Source of the DNA: an uncultured Ruminococcus sp.
GTDB lineage: Bacteria > Bacillota > Clostridia > Oscillospirales > CAG-272
Direction of reading: 5' to 3'
Length of the DNA: 14,728 bases
NCBI GenBank assembly: GCA_902783705.1
Contig: CACZSA010000006.1
Span: forward strand, 1-14,728
Position numbers and translations under genes: made by a program. Shown piece by piece: positions 1-6,935 of this stretch (its first letter is position 1; each line of letters begins with the position of its first letter). The notes under the pieces are model-generated. The model worked only from the letters and a program-made list of their open reading frames with translations. It was not told where the DNA came from and ran no database searches.

Positions 1-303
1 AGGCGCGACCTTCACGCGGTAGGCGATGCGAACGGGTCCCTGCCCCTCGCGCGTCGGGAGAAAGATCCGATAGGTGATCGCCCCCTCATGCTGCTCCGCT
101 GTCTCCATGGGGATCTCCCCGTCGAAGTCCGACGCGCGGAAATCCTCCTCGCGATCGAGAAACGGCTTGTCGTAGCTCTGGGACTGGATGCGGAAAAGCG
201 GCTCGCCGGATTTTGCGGTGAGATCGGTGTCGATCCGGACGGCGAGCGAGGAGACGGTGTTGTCCGCCCACCTCGGGCAGAGGGTGATATGTACGGATGT
301 CAC
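1..303 (-). CDS. Hypothetical protein, N-terminal part (runs off the left edge)
   Basis: An open frame of 101 codons runs from a GTG at 301-303 to the window edge without a stop. The start is chosen because AGAAAGGA sits about 8 bases upstream and the frame closes exactly on the edge. The peptide starts VTSVHITLCPRWADNTVSSL and is rich in beta-forming alternation and acidic residues, with no signal peptide or membrane segment. It could be the N-terminal beta domain of a larger enzyme, but I do not recognise the family. It follows the acetyltransferase gene by 38 bases with no terminator between, so the two are probably co-transcribed. That the frame is coding is fairly sure; the function is unknown. 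Confidence 0.6.
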   Translation of the reverse strand, partial: MTSVHITLCPRWADNTVSSLAVRIDTDLTAKSGEPLFRIQSQSYDKPFLDREEDFRASDFDGEIPMETAEQHEGAITYRIFLPTREGQGPVRIAYRVKVAP

Positions 304-341
304 GGCGTCGGTCCTTTCTGAAAAGGATGAATGAGAACGGT

Positions 342-968
342 TTATTCGTCAAACCGCTCCGGGTGATTCGCGAGGCGGTCCGCTTCGGTGATCTCGCGCA
401 GGACGCGGCAGGGATTCCCCACGGCGATCACATGCGGCGGGATATCGCGCGTCACGACGGCTCCGGCGCCGATGACCGAACCTTCCCCGATCGTCACGGG
501 TCCGCAGATCGTGACGTTCGCGGCGATCCAGCAGTTGTCTCCGATCGTGATTGAGCCCGTGTATTCGAGGTTCGTCACGGCCCCGGTCTTCTCGTTGAAG
601 AAGGCGTTCCGGTCCTCCCAGCAGAGCGGATGGATAGCCGTCGCGAGGGTCACGTTCGGACCGATGAAGACGTTTTTCCCGATGGTCACGCGGCCCTCGT
701 CGATCACCGTGAAGTTGAAATTCGCGTAGCTCCCGTCGCCCATCGCGATGTTATAGCCGAAATCGAAGTGGATCGGCCCCTGCAGATAGACGTCGTGTCC
801 GTTGTGCGGCATCAGCTCGGCAAGGATCTTTGCGCGTTCCTCGGCGTCCTCGTCGAAGGTGTCGTTGTAGAGCTTGCAGAGGCGGTGGGCCCTCGCGCGG
901 TCCTCGGGCATCCCCTCGGTGAAGGGGTCGTAGATCTTCCCCGCATACATTTTCTCCCGCTCGGTCAT
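342..968 (-). CDS. maa: Maltose/galactoside O-acetyltransferase (left-handed beta-helix family)
   Basis: Predicted cytoplasmic acetyltransferase of 208 residues that moves an acetyl group from acetyl-CoA to a sugar hydroxyl. The start is the ATG at 966-968 (MTEREKMYAGKIYDPF), preceded by an AAGGGGG ribosome site; the open frame extends further upstream but without a ribosome site. The N-terminal segment (residues 1-60, EKMYAG...RARAHRLCKLYN) is the maltose-acetyltransferase N-terminal domain. Residues 62-188 are hexapeptide repeats (VTIGKNVFIGPNVTL, ITIGDNCWIAANVTI, VTIGEGSVIGAGAVV) forming a left-handed beta-helix. His113 in ATAIHPLC matches the family's catalytic histidine. Compared with E. 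coli Maa (about 183 residues) there is a longer loop after that histidine, residues 116-137. The exact acceptor sugar cannot be read from sequence. It sits behind its own weak promoter, downstream of the xpaC-like terminator. Confidence 0.88.
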   Translation of the reverse strand: MTEREKMYAGKIYDPFTEGMPEDRARAHRLCKLYNDTFDEDAEERAKILAELMPHNGHDVYLQGPIHFDFGYNIAMGDGSYANFNFTVIDEGRVTIGKNVFIGPNVTLATAIHPLCWEDRNAFFNEKTGAVTNLEYTGSITIGDNCWIAANVTICGPVTIGEGSVIGAGAVVTRDIPPHVIAVGNPCRVLREITEADRLANHPERFDE

Positions 969-999
969 GGCAGAATCCCCCTTGTTCTCGTTTTTCTTT

Positions 1000-1028
1000 A
1001 TCTTACCATAAATTCCCGCGTCCCGCAA
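1000..1028 (-). promoter_or_regulatory. Probable weak sigma-A promoter for the acetyltransferase gene
   Basis: On the minus strand TTGCGG (1028-1023) is followed after 17 bases by TAAGAT (1005-1000), about 30 bases before the start codon. Neither box is a strong match, but the spacing is ideal and the site lies just past the terminator of the preceding gene. Confidence 0.45.
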
Positions 1029-1040
1029 GTGGATCGCGTG

Positions 1041-1074
1041 AAAAAACCGCCGATGGCAGGAAGCCGTCGACGGT
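1041..1074 (-). terminator. Intrinsic terminator after the XpaC-like gene
   Basis: On the minus strand an 11-base arm ACCGTCGACGG (1074-1064), a 7-base loop and the arm CCATCGGCGGT (1056-1046) form a hairpin with one G-U pair and one mismatch. It runs straight into six T residues (1046-1041). The hairpin begins 7 bases after the stop codon of the XpaC-like gene. Confidence 0.8.
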
Positions 1075-1081
1075 CGTTCTG

Positions 1082-2446
1082 TTATTTGTTGTCCGGCGCC
1101 TTCTGTGCAGCCGCGCCGCCGAGCTCATCGGAGATTTCGTCCGTGATCTCGTCGGAATAGCCGTCGACGAAGGAGGCAATGTCGAAGTCGTTCTTTCCGC
1201 TCAGCCCGTCCTTCGCCATCATCGTCTCGAGCACGCCGATATCCGCCGTGATGTCGATCGATTCGTTGCGGAAGAGCTGGTCGATCTGCTGCTCAAAGCC
1301 CACGACAAGCAGATCGAGGATGCTTTCGATATTCTCCTTCGATTTCTTCATGTTCTCCCCGGCAACGCCCACGCGCTCGATCCGGCTGTAGGATTCGAGG
1401 AGCTTGAGAGTCGTCGGCAGGTAGTAGTTCATGAAGGTCCGGATCTGCGGCATGGCCTCCGGATGTTCGGTCACGTAGTCGAAGATATGGCGCGTGTGCT
1501 CCTCGATCTTGTCGATCCGGTCGGATACGGGGCCGTCTTCGATCTCGTCGTTGAGGCGGCGGATCTCGGCGAGGATCTTCGCGAACCGCGCCTCGTCGCT
1601 GTCGTCCTCCGGCGTCTCGGCAGCCCCCTCGCCTTCCGCGGCCTTCTTCTTCGCGAAGACGTCGCCGTAAACGGTGCGGTAGTCGAAGCCCTCGGGATCA
1701 TCCGGGGAGGCGTCGGGATGGCGCATGAAGTTGTTCGTGCCGAGGTCGATGTACGCGTTGTCGCCGAACACGCCCTTGTCGATCATCTTCTGCAGCTGCT
1801 TCCGGATCTTTTTGAGGCTCTTGCCGGACGCGGACGCGAGCTTCGAGAGGTTGTAGCTCTCCTTTGAGCCGATGATCTTCTTCATGCGGTTGACGTCGAT
1901 CTCATTTTCCTTGACGAGCTTCGCGCCGATGAAGAAGCCGGCGGCAAAGACCGCAAAGGGCGCGGCGACCGTGAAGAACGGCAGGAGCGCGTCGGAGGAG
2001 GAGAAGCTGAGGAGCGTGATGAGCGCGCCGATGCCCGCGATGATCGTGCTGATGACGCCGCCCGCGATGAGCCCGCCGTAGGAGCCGGAGCTCTTGGCCT
2101 TCTGCGCGGCCTTGCGGTCGACCTGCTCGCGGTAATAGGGATTGGTCACCACGGGATTCTGCTTCGCGGAGGCCTGCTGCGTATTCTGCTGCAGCGCGCG
2201 GCGGCGTTCGGAGGCGTAGATGCGGTTCTGTTCCGCCTGACGTCTCGCGGCGTCGGCTTCCATGCGGCGTTCGAATTCCGCGCGCATCTGGGCCGCCGAC
2301 TGATGCTGGTTCGCGGCGTTCTGCTTCTTCTGATTCTCGGAGACCACGCGGAGAATGGTGAGAACGATCCCGACAGGCCAGTAGAAAATATACGCCAGCA
2401 CGATCAGCGGGATCGGAATGTCAAAGTTGTTGTTTCTGTTCGCCAA
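1082..2446 (-). CDS. xpaC: XpaC-like membrane protein (5-bromo-4-chloroindolyl phosphate hydrolysis family)
   Basis: A 454-residue protein with a hydrophobic segment at about residues 12-35, a Gln/Ala/Arg-rich probable coiled coil at 40-95, two close membrane segments at about 125-148 and 153-178, a winged-helix-like stretch at 185-238 (NLSKLASASGKSLKKIRKQL) and a long helical C-terminal domain at 285-415 that resembles XpaC. The family is named after a Bacillus phenotype; its real biochemical role is not established. The start is TTG at 2444-2446 because AAAGGAG lies 9 bases upstream. XpaC relatives are often next to telA, but no telA is seen here. The gene lies 46 bases after the sugar isomerase gene with no clear promoter between, and ends at an intrinsic terminator, so it is probably the last gene of that transcript. 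The acidic, low-complexity tail (430-454) is variable. Confidence 0.75.
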   Translation of the reverse strand: MANRNNNFDIPIPLIVLAYIFYWPVGIVLTILRVVSENQKKQNAANQHQSAAQMRAEFERRMEADAARRQAEQNRIYASERRRALQQNTQQASAKQNPVVTNPYYREQVDRKAAQKAKSSGSYGGLIAGGVISTIIAGIGALITLLSFSSSDALLPFFTVAAPFAVFAAGFFIGAKLVKENEIDVNRMKKIIGSKESYNLSKLASASGKSLKKIRKQLQKMIDKGVFGDNAYIDLGTNNFMRHPDASPDDPEGFDYRTVYGDVFAKKKAAEGEGAAETPEDDSDEARFAKILAEIRRLNDEIEDGPVSDRIDKIEEHTRHIFDYVTEHPEAMPQIRTFMNYYLPTTLKLLESYSRIERVGVAGENMKKSKENIESILDLLVVGFEQQIDQLFRNESIDITADIGVLETMMAKDGLSGKNDFDIASFVDGYSDEITDEISDELGGAAAQKAPDNK

Positions 2447-2492
2447 GGTCCGCGTGCTCCTTTACAGTATTTTCGGGGATTATCCGGGGGAA

Positions 2493-3227
2493 TTATTCGG
2501 CTTCCTTCGCATCCTCGGCGCGGAGGAAGTCGATGCAGCGCTGCACCTCTTCGCGTCCGGTCGGATCGAGGCCTTCGCTCTCGACGACGATCTGCATGCC
2601 GAGCTCGATGGCTTTCTTCCGCACCGCCGCGACGGGAGCCGTGCCCTGTCCGAGCGAGCAGCCGTGTCCGTCCGCGTCGCCGTCCTTGAGGTGGATGACC
2701 GGGACGCGGTCCTTCAGTCTCTCAAGCGTCGCGATCGGATCCTGCTTGCCGACATACGCCCAGTAGGTGTCGATTTCAAAGAAGAGGTCCGCTCTCGCCT
2801 CGAGCTCCCGGTGGATCTGGTAGCCCTCGGGCATGTCGAAGAATTCGTGGGAGTGGTTGTGATATCCGAGCTCGATGCCCTCGGCGCGGAGCTTCGGCGC
2901 GATCTCGTTGACCTGCGCGATGAAGGTGTCGAGCTTTTCCTTCGTCGAGAGGTCATGGCCCGGGATGATGTAGTTCTTGTTGCCGATGGTCTTGTGGTAC
3001 TTCACGGTGCCCTCGAAATCGTTCAAGAGGTCGTAGAGACCGCTGTGGGTACCGGAGCAGACGAGGCTGTACTTGTCGAGCATCGCCTTTACGTCCTCGG
3101 CGGAGTGACCGAAGAAGCCCGCGAATTCCACCATGGAATAACCCATGTCTGCGACCGCCTTCAGCGCGCCGTCGAGATCCTCGGGGGTGATGTCGCGGAG
3201 GGAGTACATCTGAATGCCGTATTTCAT
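2493..3227 (-). CDS. Sugar phosphate isomerase/epimerase-like TIM barrel protein
   Basis: A 244-residue soluble protein of the xylose isomerase-like (AP endonuclease family 2) TIM barrel superfamily, which includes sugar isomerases, epimerases and inosose dehydratases acting on keto-sugars with a divalent metal. Typical strands are visible: GIQMYSLRD (residues 4-12), YHNHSHEF (122-129), EIDTYWAYVG (151-160), VIHLKDGD (177-184) and VVESEG (214-219). Likely metal ligands are Asp153, His179 and Glu216. The ATG at 3225-3227 is chosen because AAGGA lies upstream and the family starts with MKYGIQMYSLRD; the open frame extends 7 codons further to a TTG. It has its own strong promoter. The substrate cannot be told from sequence. 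Confidence 0.82.
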   Translation of the reverse strand: MKYGIQMYSLRDITPEDLDGALKAVADMGYSMVEFAGFFGHSAEDVKAMLDKYSLVCSGTHSGLYDLLNDFEGTVKYHKTIGNKNYIIPGHDLSTKEKLDTFIAQVNEIAPKLRAEGIELGYHNHSHEFFDMPEGYQIHRELEARADLFFEIDTYWAYVGKQDPIATLERLKDRVPVIHLKDGDADGHGCSLGQGTAPVAAVRKKAIELGMQIVVESEGLDPTGREEVQRCIDFLRAEDAKEAE

Positions 3228-3271
3228 GATCGTTACCGTCCTTATCAATTTCTTGGCATGCCGCCGGGAAT

Positions 3272-3300
3272 ATTATACCTTGTTTCCGCGCGGAATGCAA
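3272..3300 (-). promoter_or_regulatory. Sigma-A promoter of the sugar isomerase gene with palindromic spacer and UP-like element
   Basis: On the minus strand TTGCAT (3300-3295) and TATAAT (3277-3272) are separated by exactly 17 bases. The spacer holds the perfect 12-bp palindrome TTCCGCGCGGAA (3284-3295), a good candidate operator. An A-rich run just upstream (about 3301-3320) resembles an UP element. The start codon lies about 45 bases downstream of the -10 box. Confidence 0.75.
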
Positions 3301-3384
3301 GTTCTTTTTTCAAGTTTTAAGAAAAGGTTTAAAATCCAACGCATTTCTCAGGGATCTTTCATTTTCCGCCCCGGAATCTGCCCG

Positions 3385-4125
3385 TCATGCCCGCGCGTAG
3401 GTCATCGCCCGGCCCTCTTTTCCGGCCTCCGCGAGCACGCCCCGCGCGAGGAGGACCTTCACGACCGCCCGGCCCATGGAATCCCCGAGGCGGCACGCGC
3501 GGCAGAAGTCCTTCACGGCGAAGCGCTCGCCGAGGATGTCCGGGATCGCGCGGCGGTAGTCGTCGTCGGAGGTGAGCTCGAGCATGTCCGTGAGGTCGAC
3601 CGGGACCCGCTCAAAGCGGTGCGATCCGCGCTTCCGGTCCCGGCTCCAACCGTCGAGAAGGCGGTATTCGTCCACCTCGAGCACCGGCCCGAGCACCGTG
3701 AGATTCGGTGAGGCGACGTGCGGCAGGATGTAGATCATCTCGTAGAGCAGATCGTACAGCCCTTCCTTCTTCGGGGACTTCTTCCGCCCGGAGATCTCCC
3801 GCGTTTCGGGATCGATCCACGAGACGTATTTCAGCCCCGCGAGCGGATGCACGAGGTTCACATGAAACTCCGGCAGGTATGCCTCGAGCTTCGGTTTCAG
3901 CCCGGAGAAGCCGGAGGTCTCGATCTCCGTGATCTCCTCCCCGTGCCGGATATCCGCGATGAAGCCGTTCGAGGGGACCTCGTGGAAAGCCGGATCCGGC
4001 TCGAAGTACTTCTTCATCATGATGTGGAGCTTTTTTTCCTTGTACGTCCCGATGTTGAACCGCTCGTGCTCGTCGAAGGTGGTGTCGTACACGATCCGGT
4101 AAAACCGCGCCTTGTTGATCTCCAT
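3385..4125 (-). CDS. Uncharacterised protein with PD-(D/E)xK nuclease-like N-terminal region and C-terminal winged helix
   Basis: A 246-residue soluble protein that I do not recognise as any characterised enzyme. Residues 20-110 have the look of a restriction-endonuclease-like fold: FNIGTYKEKKLH (23-34, with Glu30 and His34), then GFIADI (54-59, Asp58), then ITEIETSGFSGLKPKL (65-80, Glu67, Glu69, Lys77), i.e. the helix-Glu / Asp / ExT-type order of divergent PD-(D/E)xK members. RKKSPKKEG (114-122) and GWSRDRKRGSHRFERVP (159-175) are strongly basic and conserved-looking. Residues 196-246 suggest a winged helix (KDFCRACRLGDSMGRAVVKVLLARG). It starts 1 base after the stop of the BlaI-type repressor, so the two are surely co-translated. 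Nuclease activity is an inference only; similar conserved proteins of unknown function occur in Clostridia. Confidence 0.6.
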   Translation of the reverse strand: MEINKARFYRIVYDTTFDEHERFNIGTYKEKKLHIMMKKYFEPDPAFHEVPSNGFIADIRHGEEITEIETSGFSGLKPKLEAYLPEFHVNLVHPLAGLKYVSWIDPETREISGRKKSPKKEGLYDLLYEMIYILPHVASPNLTVLGPVLEVDEYRLLDGWSRDRKRGSHRFERVPVDLTDMLELTSDDDYRRAIPDILGERFAVKDFCRACRLGDSMGRAVVKVLLARGVLAEAGKEGRAMTYARA

Positions 4126-4126
4126 G

Positions 4127-4525
4127 TCAGCTCCGCTCTTCCAGCCATGCGAGCAGGCCGTCGAGGATCTCCTCGGGGATCGTCCCGTCCTCCTCCAGCG
4201 CCTTCATGAGAGATTCGACGGACCCGCCATGCACCCGTTCAAGGAAATCCCGCGTCAGGGCCGGGAGGTAGTCCTCCCGCAGGACAAGCGGCGTCCAGAC
4301 GTACTCCCTGCCCCGCTTTTCCGCGGCGAGAAACCCCCGCTTCTCGAGCCGCGTGAGAAAGGAGAGGAGCGTCGGCGTCTTCCATTGTCTGTCCTCGGGC
4401 AGAAGCAGCGCGATCTTCGCCGTCGTCGCCGGGGGCTCGCACCGCCAGAGCGCGAGCATGACGTCGAGCTCCGCGTCGGGGATATGCGGAAGTCCCCCTC
4501 CCATGCGTTCGTCATTCCCGTTCAT
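4127..4525 (-). CDS. BlaI/MecI/CopY-family transcriptional repressor
   Basis: A 132-residue winged-helix repressor. IPDAELDVMLALW (residues 15-27) is the first helix of the family; WKTPTLLSFLTRLEKRGFL (48-66) is the recognition helix and start of the wing; EKRGREYVWTPLV (69-81) is the wing; the remaining helices form the dimerisation domain. The ATG at 4523-4525 is chosen because GAGGAGG lies 5 bases upstream; an ATG 18 bases earlier has no ribosome site. Classical members are inactivated when a BlaR1/MecR1 sensor protease causes cleavage in the C-terminal domain. No such sensor gene is in the window, and the Asn-Phe cleavage pair of staphylococcal BlaI appears to be Ala109-Leu110 here. The gene is followed after 1 base by the nuclease-like gene and is driven by a consensus promoter that it may itself repress. 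Confidence 0.87.
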   Translation of the reverse strand: MNGNDERMGGGLPHIPDAELDVMLALWRCEPPATTAKIALLLPEDRQWKTPTLLSFLTRLEKRGFLAAEKRGREYVWTPLVLREDYLPALTRDFLERVHGGSVESLMKALEEDGTIPEEILDGLLAWLEERS

Positions 4526-4569
4526 GCCGTCCTCCTCGCCCATATCGGGTCAGTTGCTTCGTTCCTATC

Positions 4570-4598
4570 ATTATACCCCCGTCCGCGGGAAATGTCAA
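4570..4598 (-). promoter_or_regulatory. Consensus sigma-A promoter of the BlaI-type repressor operon
   Basis: On the minus strand TTGACA (4598-4593) and TATAAT (4575-4570) are separated by 17 bases: a perfect match to consensus. The transcript would start near 4563, giving a leader of about 38 bases. Such a strong promoter in front of a repressor suggests autorepression. The sequence immediately after the -35 box, TTTCCCGCG, is shared with the MATE-operon promoter. Confidence 0.85.
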
Positions 4599-4675
4599 GA
4601 CCCCCGCGCGCGCTGTCCGTCATTCCCGATACGCAATGTTTTTACGATTCTTTAATAATATTTATTTACAGAACC

Positions 4676-4704
4676 TTGACGCGCCTTAAAAATGGGTGTA
4701 TAAT
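4676..4704 (+). promoter_or_regulatory. Sigma-A promoter of the ROK-manA operon
   Basis: TTGACG (4676-4681) and TATAAT (4699-4704) are separated by 17 bases, with an AT-rich UP-like stretch just upstream (about 4639-4672). Transcription would start near 4711, leaving a leader of about 58 bases that contains the small palindrome GGAATTCC (4726-4733). The promoter is divergent from that of the BlaI gene, with 77 bases between the two -35 boxes. Confidence 0.82.
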
Positions 4705-4768
4705 AATCCATGATAACCAATCCCCGGAATTCCAATTGCGGCAAAGAACCGCGGGAAGGACGTTTCCC

Positions 4769-5836
4769 ATGAACAACATCAGTCTGAAAAGCATCAAATA
4801 CGAAAGCATCAAGGCCATCATCAACGCGATCTCCGAGGCAGACCGCATCAGCCGCGCGGAGATCTCCGAAAAGACCGACCTCTCCCTCGTCACCGTCGGC
4901 AAGATCGCGGACGCGCTGCTCGAGAGAAACGTCGTAACGCAGATCAAGGAGGTCCGTTCGCAGGCAGGACGCCGCGCGGGTCTTCTCAGCATCAATCCGG
5001 AGCGGTTCGCGCTGATCCTCGATTTCACGCGGTATCAGTTCCGCTGCGCGATCCTCAACCTCCGCCTCGAAACGCTCGAGAAATTCAATTTCGAATACCG
5101 TTCGAGCTCTTCCTTCGAAGAAAACGTGCAGGCGTTCCTCGCGGAGACCATCGCGAACGTCCGCCGCTCCTACAATCTCGAGCTGAACTGCATCGGCGTC
5201 GGCGTCGCAGTCCCGGGTCCCTACGACGCGGTGGCCGACCGGGTCCTCACCTCGCGCGTTCCGGAGCTCGCGGACCTGCCCCTCGGGGAGATCGTACGCC
5301 GCGCGTTCCGCCGCCTGCCCGTGGTCATCGATTCGCACATCAACGCCGCGGCCCGCTCGAACATCCGCCACGTCGAGGCGTTCGAAGAGAAGAACATCGT
5401 CTACTGGTATGTCAGCGACCACTATGTCTGCGGCGTCTACGTCGTGAACGGCAATCTGATCCTCGGCAAGAACGGGCACGCCTGCGACCTCGGCTCCGTC
5501 CGCCAGCTCACGGGATGCACGGTCGAGAAGAAGATCGCCGAATGCAAGGACCAGGACGAGGTCTCGAATATCCTCGCGCTCTCGCTCTACAATCTCATCC
5601 AGGCGCTCCACCCCCATGCGATCATCCTCGACTTCTGCTTCCCGTTCGACTGCGACGGCATCATCCCCCACCTCAACGACGCCCTGCAGATGCAGTACGG
5701 CATGAAGGCGGAGGACATCCCCGAGCTTCGCCGCGCGTGGTGCAAGTCCCACAACTCCCACCGCGGTCTGACTATGAGCCTGTGCGAGCTCTGGCTGAAC
5801 GCCATCGTCTACGGACCCTCGGAAAACTTCGACTGA
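4769..5836 (+). CDS. ROK-family transcriptional regulator (non-catalytic sugar-sensing type)
   Basis: A 355-residue protein with an N-terminal winged helix (residues 8-75; helix-turn-helix at about 26-53, SRAEISEKTDLSLVTVGKIA) joined to a ROK sugar-kinase-like domain (80-345). ROK features include IGVGVAVPGPYD (142-153) and GKNGHACDLGSV (233-244). The zinc-binding CxCGxxGC motif of ROK proteins is not intact (a single GC remains at 249-250), and the catalytic Asp of the kinase motif NDxN is replaced: the segment reads DSHINAAA (188-195) with His190 at the Asp position. It therefore probably binds a sugar without phosphorylating it and acts as a repressor or activator. The ATG at 4769 is chosen because GAAGGA precedes it and the DNA-binding domain begins there. 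It lies 24 bases upstream of manA, its likely target operon. Confidence 0.82.
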   Translation: MNNISLKSIKYESIKAIINAISEADRISRAEISEKTDLSLVTVGKIADALLERNVVTQIKEVRSQAGRRAGLLSINPERFALILDFTRYQFRCAILNLRLETLEKFNFEYRSSSSFEENVQAFLAETIANVRRSYNLELNCIGVGVAVPGPYDAVADRVLTSRVPELADLPLGEIVRRAFRRLPVVIDSHINAAARSNIRHVEAFEEKNIVYWYVSDHYVCGVYVVNGNLILGKNGHACDLGSVRQLTGCTVEKKIAECKDQDEVSNILALSLYNLIQALHPHAIILDFCFPFDCDGIIPHLNDALQMQYGMKAEDIPELRRAWCKSHNSHRGLTMSLCELWLNAIVYGPSENFD

Positions 5837-5860
5837 ACCCATGAACCCAAGGAGGTCATC

Positions 5861-6850
5861 ATGAAAAAATACCCGCTTCTTCTCAGACCCGTATCGAAGG
5901 AAATCATCTGGGGCGGCGACCGTCTCCGGAGAGAATACAACAAGACCGCTCCGTTCGAGAAAATCGCCGAATCGTGGGAGCTCACGGTCCGCGAAAAGGA
6001 AATGTGCGTCATCGCGGGCGGTGAATACGCGGGGATCTCCCTCGGCGAGTACATCGACTCCGCCCGCCGCTCGGTCCTCGGTCTCTGCGGCGCGAAGTAC
6101 GACCGCTTCCCGCTCCTCATCAAGTTCATCGACGCAGCGGACCGCCTCTCGATCCAGGTCCACCCGGACAACGAATACGCCCTCAAAAACGAAGGCGAGC
6201 TCGGCAAGACCGAGATGTGGTACATCATGGCGGCGGAGGAAGGCGCGAAGCTCGTCTACGGCCTGAAGGAGGGCTGCACCGTTCCCGCGTTCGCCGAAGC
6301 CGTCGCCGAGGGCCGCACCGAAGAGGAGCTGAACTTCATCGACGTGCATCCCGGCGAGGTGTACTTCATCCCGTCCGGACAGGTCCACGCGATCGGCGCG
6401 GGCATCCTCATCGCCGAGATCCAGCAGAACTCGAACATCACCTACCGCGTCTACGACTACAACCGCCCGGGCGCCGACGGTAAGCCCCGCGAGCTGCACA
6501 CGGCGAAGGCCATCGACGTCATCAAGCTCCGCACGAAGGAGGAGATCGACGCGATCCGCTTCGCGCTTCCCTGCCGCTTCAAGCCGTCCGACGTCTGCGA
6601 GATCCTCGCGTCCTGCGAGTATTTCACCGTCGTGAAGTACAAGACCGCCCCCGGCGCAGTCGCCCTCTATGATTCGACGGACCGCTCCTTCGCCTCGATC
6701 CTCGTCCTCGACGCGGGAGAGGGCGCCGAGCTCGAATGCGGCTCCCAGGTCTACCCGCTCCACAAGGGCGAGAGCTGGTTCATCCCCGCCGGCACGGGCG
6801 AGATCCACATCTCCGGCGACGCGGAGTGCATCCTCTCCGAGGTCAACTGA
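5861..6850 (+). CDS. manA: Mannose-6-phosphate isomerase, class I
   Basis: A 329-residue zinc-dependent cytoplasmic enzyme interconverting mannose 6-phosphate and fructose 6-phosphate, of the short Firmicutes form. The metal-binding set is present: Gln99 and His101 (SIQVHPDNEYA), Glu118 (GKTEMWYI) and His176 (SGQVHAIGAG). Arg196 in NITYRVYDYNR is the expected active-site arginine. The C-terminal part (about 240-329) is the second cupin domain. GGAGG lies 5 bases before the ATG. It is the second gene after the ROK regulator, which suggests mannose-responsive control. All key residues look intact. Confidence 0.95.
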   Translation: MKKYPLLLRPVSKEIIWGGDRLRREYNKTAPFEKIAESWELTVREKEMCVIAGGEYAGISLGEYIDSARRSVLGLCGAKYDRFPLLIKFIDAADRLSIQVHPDNEYALKNEGELGKTEMWYIMAAEEGAKLVYGLKEGCTVPAFAEAVAEGRTEEELNFIDVHPGEVYFIPSGQVHAIGAGILIAEIQQNSNITYRVYDYNRPGADGKPRELHTAKAIDVIKLRTKEEIDAIRFALPCRFKPSDVCEILASCEYFTVVKYKTAPGAVALYDSTDRSFASILVLDAGEGAELECGSQVYPLHKGESWFIPAGTGEIHISGDAECILSEVN

Positions 6851-6905
6851 TACAATTTGCATTAAAACAGGATAACGCGTCCCGAAAAGTTCTCACGCGG
6901 CGCAC

Positions 6906-6935
6906 TTGACATCCTCCGGGGAAATCTGCTATAAT
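6906..6935 (+). promoter_or_regulatory. Sigma-A promoter of bioY
   Basis: TTGACA (6906-6911) and TATAAT (6930-6935) are separated by 18 bases. Transcription would start near 6942, about 26 bases before the start codon. No terminator is seen between manA and this promoter, so some read-through from manA is possible. Confidence 0.85.

Noticed and set aside
86..352. An 88-codon minus-strand frame starting MTNKPFSF
   Set aside because: It overlaps the end of the acetyltransferase gene and is Arg/His-rich. The alternative frame starting with GTG at 303 has a ribosome site, normal composition and stays open to the edge.
3364..3376. Hairpin TTCCG-CCC-CGGAA after the nuclease-like gene
   Set aside because: Short stem followed by A-rich rather than T-rich sequence on the relevant strand, so not an intrinsic terminator.
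4652..6862. A 736-codon open frame on the minus strand opposite the ROK and manA genes
   Set aside because: Both plus-strand genes are clearly recognisable. The antisense translation is a Val/Asp/Arg/Leu-rich monotone typical of the shadow of GC-rich codon usage.
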